Source: Deltaproteobacteria bacterium (GTDB lineage Bacteria > SAR324 > JACQKK01). Taken from it: DNA of 17,306 nucleotides. The stretch is taken from NCBI GenBank assembly GCA_029879595.1, contig JAOUPZ010000014.1:1-17306 (forward strand). Reading direction: 5' to 3'. Positions within the stretch are counted from its first letter, which is position 1, and each line of letters begins with the position of its first letter. This document shows positions 8,052 to 14,333 of this stretch, in pieces. The notes beneath the pieces were generated by a model. The model was given only the letters and a program-made list of their open reading frames with translations, was not told the DNA's origin and did no database searches. The translations under genes were made by a program, and so were the position numbers.

Positions 8052-8795
8052 TTACTTGGCGGCCATGGATGCGTTCAGGGTGGCTGCTGCCCCCCCTTTG
8101 ATTTCGACCTCCTGGATCTGCTCGCCCAGCTTTTCCTGCCACAGGCGGACCTTGTACTTACCGGGGGGGATATCCTTGATCTCGAAGTTGCCGCTGGCAT
8201 CGGTCATGGCGATATAAGGGTTTTCGGCCACAATCCACCAGCCGCCCATCCAGCTGTGCAGATCGCAGACGACCTTCACCGTTCCGGACTTCTTGATCTT
8301 GTTCTTCTTGACCTTAAGGGATTTTCCGGGCGCGACGGTCTTGTTCACATTGAACACGCCCTTGCTGATGGTATGCACATTGTGCTTGACGCTGTCGGAG
8401 TTCTTCACCTCCACCTCGGCCTTGGGGCGGATGATCATCACATGCGGAGCAAATGCGCATTTCTTCTGGTCATAGGTGAACTTGGCCGGCAGGTCCCATT
8501 TCTTCCCCTTGCTGATGCCCTGGATTTCCACGATCACGTTGGCCAGGGTGTTGCCCTTGCCCACCACCAGGGTATCGTTGGAAACGCTGTCGCCGCAGGC
8601 AGCCTGGTCCTTGGTGACCTTGATATTCGCATTGGCTCCGCTGCCGGATAACTTGACGGAGCCCTTGAGGCTGCCGCCGTTGGATACAGCACCTTCGGTG
8701 TAACTGGCCATGGCAGGGGCTGTGCTCAGCGCACCCGCCAGCAGCAGCGACACCAGGACCGACAATGTTTTGAATTGCATACTCGGGAAACTCAT
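8052..8795 (-). CDS. Exported cupredoxin-like protein with amicyanin-type copper site
   Basis: A 247-residue periplasmic protein: signal peptide cleaved near APAMA-SYT, a beta-rich N-terminal domain, a cupredoxin-like core and a C-terminal carboxypeptidase-regulatory-like segment (ENPYIAMTDASGNFEI, IPPGKYKVRLW). Candidate type 1 copper ligands are H138 (VKHNVH), C177, H180 and M183 in CDLHSWM. The C-x2-H-x2-M spacing is that of amicyanin, and such proteins are often annotated as methylamine-utilisation-like or carboxypeptidase-regulatory-like. Cys67 and Cys113 are also conserved in the upstream paralogue and could form a disulfide. I prefer the start at 8795, which has GAGG 9 nt upstream; ATGs at 8804 and 8810 lack good sites. 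The likely role is a soluble electron carrier for the neighbouring cytochromes, oxidase-like protein or peroxidases. It sits 76 nt before the CydA-like gene. Confidence 0.85.
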   Translation of the reverse strand: MSFPSMQFKTLSVLVSLLLAGALSTAPAMASYTEGAVSNGGSLKGSVKLSGSGANANIKVTKDQAACGDSVSNDTLVVGKGNTLANVIVEIQGISKGKKWDLPAKFTYDQKKCAFAPHVMIIRPKAEVEVKNSDSVKHNVHTISKGVFNVNKTVAPGKSLKVKKNKIKKSGTVKVVCDLHSWMGGWWIVAENPYIAMTDASGNFEIKDIPPGKYKVRLWQEKLGEQIQEVEIKGGAAATLNASMAAK

Positions 8796-8830
8796 TTTGA
8801 TCATCCTCATGCTGAAGTGGGCCCCACCCG

Positions 8831-8864
8831 GGGGTCTTCCCAGTCCATGGAAAAGGGAAGCCCC
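8831..8864 (-). other. Intergenic hairpin between the two cupredoxin genes
   Basis: On the minus strand GGGGCTTCCC pairs with GGGAAGACCCC (one bulged A) across a 13-nt loop, inside the 89-nt gap between the two paralogues. No T-run follows, so it is probably not a full terminator. A stability or processing element giving the first cupredoxin a higher yield would fit its place in the operon (inference). Confidence 0.5.
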
Positions 8865-8884
8865 ACCGGAGGCCTTGCTGTGCG

Positions 8885-9676
8885 CTACTGCGCCTTGTAG
8901 GTGAAATCCTGCTGGGCCTTGCCGCCAGCCTTAACCTCAATGGGCTGCTCCTGAATTCCCAGGGTCGGGTGCCAGGACACCAGCTTGTACTTGCCCGCAG
9001 GAACATTTTCCAGTGAGTAGCTGCCGTCCTTGCCGGTCTTGGCCACATAGGGGTTTTCGGCCGCGAACATCCAGGAATACATGAAGTTGTGAGCCTCGCA
9101 GTTGATGCGGATATAGTTGGAGCGCCTGGGATTGACCTTGACATCCAGGTCCTTGGCCAGGGCACCTTTTTCCCCGGGCTGGGCCTCGTTGACCATGGTG
9201 CGCAGAACCCCCTTGGGCTTGCCCAGTTTGATCCCGATAATCTCCCGGATGTGAATGTTGTGCAGCACCGGGTCGGAGTTCTTGACGGTCAGGCTGTCCT
9301 TTTTCCGCACCAGTTGCATCCAGGGCGTGAAAAAACACTCCTTCTGGTCCACGGTGGGCTTATCAAACGCCTTGGCGTCCCATTCCTTGCCCTTGGCCAC
9401 ATCTTCCAGAAAGACCACCATCTCCTGCAGGCCTCCCTTGCCATCGGTGGGGACCCACTGAATCTCCCGATAGCCATCTCCGCAAACTCCCTTGTTCTTG
9501 GTGATAAGAATCTTGTCCGGCTCAGGGGCCTTGCCGGAAAGAATCACCTTTCCGCTGATCGTTCCTCCATTGGAAACCGCCTCCACCTGATAGGGAGCGG
9601 CCCACACGGGGGTCGCGGCCCACAGCAGCAGGGAGCCGATGATGGACAGAGCCGTTGCTTTCAATGCTTTTTTCAT
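8885..9676 (-). CDS. Exported cupredoxin-like protein, first gene of respiratory cluster
   Basis: A 263-residue paralogue of the next gene, sharing VSNGG...GKVILSG, a VCGDGY Cys (C65), DQKECFF (C114), VKNSDPVLHNIH, ENPYVAKT and VPAGKYKL. A signal peptide ends near VWA-APY. Candidate copper ligands are H139 (or H142) and C193, H196, M199 in CEAHNFM, again the amicyanin-type C-x2-H-x2-M arrangement. The C-terminus is a carboxypeptidase-regulatory-like beta domain. Compared with the paralogue there is an insertion of about a dozen residues between the first His and the Cys loop (IGIKLGKPKGVLRT region), so the copper sites may differ in potential or partner. The start has only a weak AGG upstream, but the signal peptide begins at once. 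It is the first gene after the 725-bp regulatory gap and probably the first of the operon. Its role as a periplasmic electron shuttle is inferred. Confidence 0.85.
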   Translation of the reverse strand: MKKALKATALSIIGSLLLWAATPVWAAPYQVEAVSNGGTISGKVILSGKAPEPDKILITKNKGVCGDGYREIQWVPTDGKGGLQEMVVFLEDVAKGKEWDAKAFDKPTVDQKECFFTPWMQLVRKKDSLTVKNSDPVLHNIHIREIIGIKLGKPKGVLRTMVNEAQPGEKGALAKDLDVKVNPRRSNYIRINCEAHNFMYSWMFAAENPYVAKTGKDGSYSLENVPAGKYKLVSWHPTLGIQEQPIEVKAGGKAQQDFTYKAQ

Positions 9677-9967
9677 GTTGTTTTTACCTGTTGGCTTGCC
9701 GCTTCCAGCACATACGCGTTGCCCGGAGACCTCCGGCGGGAAAACCAGAATAGCGGCATTTTGATTGTTTGTTTGTGCTGTTGCGCTCCCCCCTCATTTA
9801 TCCGCATAGAGCTTTACTACAGTTTATGTACCAGAACGGGCGCTGGCTCTGATTTAAGATTTTCTGATAAATACATCCGGAGAAATCGCACTGATATCAA
9901 CGACATGGCTGGCCGGTAATATTCGCTCTCATCCCGTTTCAACCGCATTTGACCGGATGTTTTGCAC

Positions 9968-9980
9968 GTCAGAATCTGAC
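9968..9980. promoter_or_regulatory. Perfect dyad GTCAGAATCTGAC
   Basis: A 6-bp inverted repeat with a single central base, about 290 bp upstream of the first cupredoxin gene and in the same gap as the 17-bp repeats, with which it shares the GTCAG/CTGAC half-site. It could be a further regulator site or a chance palindrome. Confidence 0.3.
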
Positions 9981-10062
9981 AGAATTTGGAATAATAATAG
10001 GACACACCCCCTTCCGCAGGAGGTAAGTCATTGATATGCCAGCTGTTTGATGCAATTAGCAT

Positions 10063-10110
10063 CTGGTATGAAACTGACCACCCGGGCGAGAAACTGGTAG
10101 CAATCTGACC
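10063..10110 (-). promoter_or_regulatory. Pair of 17-bp direct repeats, possible activator (UAS) sites
   Basis: On the minus strand GGTCAGATTGCTACCAG (10110-10094) and GGTCAGTTTCATACCAG (10079-10063) agree at 14 of 17 positions. Their starts are 31 bp apart, about three helical turns. Each has outer GGT...ACC symmetry, like the imperfect dyads bound by Fis-type helix-turn-helix activators. They lie about 390-430 bp upstream of the first cupredoxin gene, a typical enhancer distance. The repeat is seen; the role is inference. Similar GGTCAGTTT-type motifs also occur near IS21-family ends, so a mobile-element remnant is an alternative. Confidence 0.4.
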
Positions 10111-10208
10111 ATGCGTATTGCAGGCTCTTGTTATTGCCCAGTGTTTTCAATTGTTATTGAAGGTAATGCGGATAAAAACGACTCTACAAGCCACCTCGAA
10201 ATAACCAA

Positions 10209-10258
10209 TTTGGGGATTTTGCCCCCAAACCCCCAGCAGGGGCCATGGCCCTCTGCAC
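10209..10258. repeat. Two adjacent GC-rich inverted repeats
   Basis: TTTGGGG (10209-10215) pairs perfectly with CCCCAAA (10223-10229) across a 7-nt loop. It is followed by a second dyad centred on GGGCCATGGCCC, extended to GCAGGGGCC/GGCCCTCTGC with one bulge. The compact two-hairpin layout resembles dispersed extragenic palindromic elements of GC-rich bacteria. I cannot tell whether other copies exist in this genome. Confidence 0.45.
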
Positions 10259-10335
10259 CTGCTTTAACGGAGCGGAATAATGTATGCCATTGTATTAATG
10301 GCTGTTGCTGGGGTGAAGGGGTTCGCCAATTCCTT

Positions 10336-10391
10336 CCGGGGGGTGCCGGTGAGCGCTGCCCCCCGGCCCGCCGGAGGCATAATATTTTTTT
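10336..10391 (+). terminator. Plus-strand terminator-like structure with an alternative stem
   Basis: On the plus strand, a GC-rich stem (10358-10366 with 10371-10378, 4-nt loop, one imperfection) is followed by ATAATA and seven Ts (10385-10391), which looks like an intrinsic terminator. The same left arm can instead pair perfectly over 8 bp with CCGGGGGG at 10336-10343, giving two mutually exclusive folds, as in attenuators. No gene was found on the plus strand to be terminated. Read on the minus strand the T-run becomes an A-run before the stem, so this does not end the regulator transcript in the usual way. Confidence 0.4.
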
Positions 10392-10401
10392 GAGATAGCT
10401 T

Positions 10402-11820
10402 CTAAATGGAATATCGCTTCAGCTTTTCCTTCAGGGTATTCCGGGAAATACCCAGCCTGCGCGAAGCCTCCGACTTGTTTCCCTGGCAGGCATTCAGGGC
10501 CAGCCGGATGTGATTGAACTCAACCTCATCCAGGGTCAGCACCTCCACGCTTTCCGGATCCTGTATGCCGACCGGCACAGAATCCCGTATTTCCTCCGGA
10601 AGTTTCTTGACCCCAATCTCCACCTGGACTTCCCTTTGCCCATGGAGCATCAGCAACCGTTCGATAAGATTTCGCATTTCCCTGACATTGCCCGGCCAGG
10701 AATACTTTTCCAGCAGCCTGACCGCCGCCGGACTGAACTTCAGAGGCTGCATGCGGTTCTTCCCGGAGATGGCCTCCATGCTGTAGTGCAGTATGGGCAT
10801 GATATCCTCGCGCCGCTCGCGCAACGACGGGATGACTATTGGAACCACGTTGAGGCGGTAGTACAGGTCCTCCCGGAAGCCTCCCTTTGCCACGGCCTCC
10901 TCCAGGTTGCGGTTGGTGGCGGAAACCAGCCTGATGTCTATGGGAATCTCGCGGCTGCCCCCCAGCCGCTTGATGCGCCTTGTCTCCAGGGCTCTGAGCA
11001 GCTTGGGCTGAGTCGCCAGGGGCAGTTCGCCCACCTCGTCCAGGAACAGGGTCCCTCCGCTGGCCAGTTCGAACACCCCCTTGAAGGCGTGGGTGGCGTT
11101 GGTGAAGGCCCCTTTCTCATGACCGAACAGTTCGGACTCCACCAGGTTCTCCGGGATGGCGCTGCAGTTCACCGGAACCAGGGGGCCGTTTTTCCTGGAT
11201 GAGTTCTGGTGCAGGGCCTTGGCCACAAGCTCCTTGCCTGTTCCGCTCTCACCGGTAATGAGAACCGTGCTGTGGCCCTTTTGCGCAATTTGCAGAATAT
11301 CCGAACGCAAGCCCCTGGTTAACGCCGAGTCTCCGATGATATCGCCGAGCTTCTCACTGCTCCGGTCCTGGCGCTTGAGCCGTATGACCTCGTTTTTGAG
11401 ATTCTTGAGCTCCATCCCCTTTTGAATGGCCAGTTTCAGTTCCGTCAGGTCGAAGGGTTTGACGAGGTAGTCGAAGGCCCCGTCCTTCATGCAGGACACG
11501 GCGCCCCTGAGGTCGGGGAAGGCGGTGAGCATTATCACCACCACCTCATCGTTTTGCTCCCTGAGGACCTTGAGAAGATCGCGCCCGCTGCCATCGGGCA
11601 GGTTTATATCCAGCAGCACAACATCCGGGTCTTCAGCCTCAAACCGCTGACGGCCCTCCATAATGCTGGAAGCCAGATGGAGATGGTAGGGAAGCTTCTC
11701 CAACGCCTGGGAAAGGGAATACTGCATCGCCGGATCGTCCTCGACAATCAATATGCGCCCCTGCGCAACATCGCGGTTTTCCACAAGGCCCTCCAGGGCT
11801 GGCTTATGCTCCTGCTCCAT
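10402..11820 (-). CDS. Sigma54-dependent response regulator, NtrC/AtoC family
   Basis: A 472-residue transcription activator with the classic three parts. The receiver domain (about 22-135) has acid pair D28/D29, phosphoacceptor D71 (LLDINLP), T99 and K121. The AAA+ sigma54-interaction domain (about 160-395) has Walker A GESGTGKE at 190-197, sigma54-contact loop GAFTNA at 237-242, Walker B TLFLDEVGEL at 257-266, FREDLYYRLNV and SWPGNVREMRN. The C-terminal Fis-type helix-turn-helix is at about 441-470 (NACQGNKSEASRRLGISRNTLKEKL). All catalytic parts look intact. The contact loop has Asn where the consensus GAFTGA has Gly, a variant seen in some members. It starts 6 nt after the histidine kinase stop with GGAG just upstream, so the two are cotranscribed. 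It faces the respiratory cluster across a 725-bp gap and is the best candidate for its activator (inference from position). Confidence 0.95.
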   Translation of the reverse strand: MEQEHKPALEGLVENRDVAQGRILIVEDDPAMQYSLSQALEKLPYHLHLASSIMEGRQRFEAEDPDVVLLDINLPDGSGRDLLKVLREQNDEVVVIMLTAFPDLRGAVSCMKDGAFDYLVKPFDLTELKLAIQKGMELKNLKNEVIRLKRQDRSSEKLGDIIGDSALTRGLRSDILQIAQKGHSTVLITGESGTGKELVAKALHQNSSRKNGPLVPVNCSAIPENLVESELFGHEKGAFTNATHAFKGVFELASGGTLFLDEVGELPLATQPKLLRALETRRIKRLGGSREIPIDIRLVSATNRNLEEAVAKGGFREDLYYRLNVVPIVIPSLRERREDIMPILHYSMEAISGKNRMQPLKFSPAAVRLLEKYSWPGNVREMRNLIERLLMLHGQREVQVEIGVKKLPEEIRDSVPVGIQDPESVEVLTLDEVEFNHIRLALNACQGNKSEASRRLGISRNTLKEKLKRYSI

Positions 11821-11826
11821 CAGCTC

Positions 11827-14262
11827 CTAGTCTCCGCTTGCGGGAGCATCCAGCCGGGTGCTTTCCGGTTTGTGAGCGTCCTTTCCCACCGGGGATGTAC
11901 CCACCAGAGGAAAGGATATGGTGAAGGTAGCTCCCTTGCCAAACGTGCTTTCCACAAAGAGCTCCCCCATGTTCTGGTGAATTATGGTATTTGCCAGCGC
12001 CAGGCCAAACCCCGTGCCCTGGGGCTTGGTGGTAAAGAACGGATCGAAGATGGCCTCCAGGTTTTCAGGTGGGATTCCCACGCCCGTATCGGAAAACGCA
12101 AACTGCAGCCACCGTTCTTTCCGGGCGGTCTCCACGGTTTTTACTCCCAGGCGCAGTTCGCCTCCGTTGGGCATGGCCTCAAAGGCATTCAACGTCAGAT
12201 TCAGGATCACCTGCTGCAGCTGCTGGGCATCCACCCTGATGATTCCTTCAATGGGTGTGATATCCATGATCAGCCTCACGCCGTGAGCAGTGGCCTCTTT
12301 TTCTATCAGCCGATAAAGCCCGTTGATGATGTCCAGCGGGTTCTGGGAAAGCATGTTGGGGGGTGAAGGCTTGCCGAAGGTGTTGAGATCCTTGGTAATC
12401 TTGCTCAGCCGGTGGATTTCGGAAATTATCAGATCAAGCTGCCGCCACTGGACGCTGTTTTCGGAAAAATCCTCCTGAAGAGACTGGGCGTTGGTGCTGA
12501 TGATCCCCAGCGGATTGCCTATTTCATGGGCAATACCGGAAGTGTAGCGGCCCAGGGTGGCCAGCTTTTCCGCCCGCACCAGCTGTTGCTTCAGCCACTC
12601 CTCGCGTTCCTCCATGCGGTGTTTTTCAGTGACGTCATAGAGCACATGCAGCACATAGGAAATGATCCCCTTCTCATCATGCACCGGCGATATCCTGTCC
12701 AGGTACACTCTTTTTTCCCCGTCGGCGCAGGTAAGCTCCCGCAGGGGGTGCTCCGCCTCCTGCCCCTTGAACACCTTTTTAATCTGGCAGTTGCGGCCGT
12801 TTTTATCCCCCGCTCCGCAAAGCGGCAGCTTCCTGGAGAAGATATCGCAACAGGTCTCGCCATTTTCCAGGGTGTCGGCTCCCACCATCTGGTTGAAGTG
12901 CTCGTTGCTCCAGACCACATGGTGTTTTTTGTCCATGAGCACCATCCCGGCGCCCACGCCCTCCACCAGACGCTCCAGCTTCTCCTTTTCCAGGGCGATC
13001 TGGAAGGTCCGTTTTTTCACCAGCGATTCAAGCTCGCTCTGATGTTTCTGGATTTCCTTTTCTCTTGACTCCAGCGAGCCGGCCATCATGGAAAAGTCCC
13101 GGGAGAGATCCTCCAGCTCATCGTTGGAACTGAAGGCTATCTCCACGTTGTACTCCCCCTGGGCCACCTTGCGGGCGCCCCTCATCAACTGGATCAGGGG
13201 CCGGTAAAAATGCCGTGCGGCAGCCAGCCCCAGAAATATGCCGGCCAGCGAGAAGAATATCAGGAACATCAGGCTGTAATTGCCAAACCGGAAAATCGGC
13301 TCCATGAAGGCATCGCGGTCACCCTCCAGCACCAGCGTCCACTGACTGGCGTTGATAACCCCCTCCGGATTGATGGGCATTCTGACATAGAACTTGCGGT
13401 CGGTGGCGTTCCACTGATCCCAGTCCGAGGAGAGCAGTTTCTTCATGGTGGAATCGGGCAGGTGCAGCTTTTCATCCAGGTGCAGCGAAAGCCGGGGTTG
13501 GCCCTGGTTGTCTATGCTGGAAACAATCACTCTCTGCTGCTCGTCCAGCAGACTCAGGCTGAGATAGGAAGGCTTGGCTTCAACCCCCGCATTCAAAATA
13601 TCCAAAATGGTCTGGCCGAACACGTTGAGAACAAACACCCCGCGAAGCTGCCCGGCTGAAACCACCCTGTAGGCAAACCGGAACACCGGGAGCTTGGGAA
13701 GCTCCACCTTGCCGTGCTCCACATTGTAATCCATGGGAGAAACGTATATCTCCCCGGGGTTGAGCACGATGGCCTCCTGGAAGTAATAGCGTTGCGACTT
13801 GTCCTGGAGCATGTATGCGGGGGTGACCTTTACCTCCTTGCCTTTTCGGTCCACACGCAGGCGCTCCAGACCGTTCTCATCAATATAGCGCAGCTGGTTG
13901 TAGACACTGTTTGCGCCGGAGAACCGGATAAGGTTCTGCAGGGCCTCCCACCGGTACCTTTTTTCTTTTCTGGTGCCAAGATGCCGGATGTAATCATCAA
14001 GGAAGGGGCTGCTGCCCAGGTACCGGACATCCTGGGAAAACTTGACGAGCTGCATTTCAATCCGGTTGCGGATGGACATGGCCTCCTGCTCCAGATTGCG
14101 CAGGGCCATCTCCTTCATCTCGAAAAACCCCAGGCCGATGGACAGCCCGAAATACAGCAGGAGAGGAACCGTTGCCAGACCCAATGTGAGAATAAGGAGC
14201 TTGGTGCGGATGGAAATACGGCCGAAAATATGGTTCAGGTCGAGCATGATTTTTTCTGGCAT
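11827..14262 (-). CDS. Membrane histidine kinase: sensor domain, HAMP, Cys-rich PAS
   Basis: An 811-residue sensor kinase, partner of the adjacent regulator. TM1 is about 22-47. A periplasmic region of about 280 residues looks like a double-Cache-type sensor (SQRYYFQEAI, GEIYVSPMDYN, LPVFRFAYRV), and TM2 is about 329-349. HAMP (about 350-403) and a coiled coil (about 395-432) follow. A PAS domain (about 430-545) contains five cysteines (C471, C472, C482, C492, C512). The HisKA helix has H579 in GIAHEIGNPLG, and the ATPase domain has the N box (NLTLNAFEAMPNGG), DTGVGI (725-730), FDPFFTTK and GTGFGLAL. All motifs for phosphotransfer are intact. The start at 14262 has no strong ribosome site, and an ATG five codons later is equally possible. 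Input is unknown: a small periplasmic ligand through the Cache domain is typical, and the PAS cysteines could add redox sensing (inference). Confidence 0.94.
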   Translation of the reverse strand: MPEKIMLDLNHIFGRISIRTKLLILTLGLATVPLLLYFGLSIGLGFFEMKEMALRNLEQEAMSIRNRIEMQLVKFSQDVRYLGSSPFLDDYIRHLGTRKEKRYRWEALQNLIRFSGANSVYNQLRYIDENGLERLRVDRKGKEVKVTPAYMLQDKSQRYYFQEAIVLNPGEIYVSPMDYNVEHGKVELPKLPVFRFAYRVVSAGQLRGVFVLNVFGQTILDILNAGVEAKPSYLSLSLLDEQQRVIVSSIDNQGQPRLSLHLDEKLHLPDSTMKKLLSSDWDQWNATDRKFYVRMPINPEGVINASQWTLVLEGDRDAFMEPIFRFGNYSLMFLIFFSLAGIFLGLAAARHFYRPLIQLMRGARKVAQGEYNVEIAFSSNDELEDLSRDFSMMAGSLESREKEIQKHQSELESLVKKRTFQIALEKEKLERLVEGVGAGMVLMDKKHHVVWSNEHFNQMVGADTLENGETCCDIFSRKLPLCGAGDKNGRNCQIKKVFKGQEAEHPLRELTCADGEKRVYLDRISPVHDEKGIISYVLHVLYDVTEKHRMEEREEWLKQQLVRAEKLATLGRYTSGIAHEIGNPLGIISTNAQSLQEDFSENSVQWRQLDLIISEIHRLSKITKDLNTFGKPSPPNMLSQNPLDIINGLYRLIEKEATAHGVRLIMDITPIEGIIRVDAQQLQQVILNLTLNAFEAMPNGGELRLGVKTVETARKERWLQFAFSDTGVGIPPENLEAIFDPFFTTKPQGTGFGLALANTIIHQNMGELFVESTFGKGATFTISFPLVGTSPVGKDAHKPESTRLDAPASGD

Positions 14263-14289
14263 CAGTTGCGTTGTTCACTCAATGCGCCA

Positions 14290-14311
14290 CCTCCGGTTTT
14301 TTCCCCGGAGG
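14290..14311 (-). other. Intergenic hairpin between Usp fusion and histidine kinase
   Basis: A perfect 7-bp inverted repeat, CCTCCGG and CCGGAGG, with an 8-nt A-rich loop on the minus strand. It lies in the 71-nt gap between the Usp stop and the kinase start. No T-run follows on the minus strand, so it is not a typical intrinsic terminator. It may be a processing or stability element, or a partial attenuator, that sets kinase level relative to Usp. Confidence 0.55.
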
Positions 14312-14333
14312 CATGACCCGGCAAAATATCAGA

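Larger units (their letters stand above)
9677..10401. other. Long intergenic control region between regulator and respiratory cluster
   Basis: About 725 bp with no convincing protein gene on either strand. It should contain the 3' end of the regulator transcript and the promoter of the cupredoxin, oxidase and cytochrome cluster. It holds two 17-bp direct repeats (10063-10110), a GATGC-N5-GCATC dyad (10049-10063), a GTCAGA-A-TCTGAC dyad (9968-9980), an inverted pair ACATCCGG/CCGGATGT (9873-9880 and 9953-9960), and GC-rich hairpins at 10209-10258 and 10336-10391. I checked the minus strand for GG-N10-GC sigma54 elements and found only poor matches. The nearest, TGGTACATAAACTGTA at 9833-9818, has GT instead of GC. 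Confidence 0.7.

Noticed and set aside
9818..9833. Sigma54 promoter TGGTACATAAACTGTA before the respiratory cluster
   Set aside because: The -12 element has GT instead of the almost invariant GC, and -24 is only partly matched, so I do not call it.
9960..10110. Remnant of an IS21-family insertion sequence
   Set aside because: GGTCAGTTT-type repeats and a TGTCAG end-like sequence hint at it, but no transposase fragment or second end is visible. Kept only as an alternative to activator sites.
10111..10398. Plus-strand 95-codon frame in the long gap
   Set aside because: It lacks a ribosome site. Its translation runs through the hairpins and T-run and shows no protein-like pattern.
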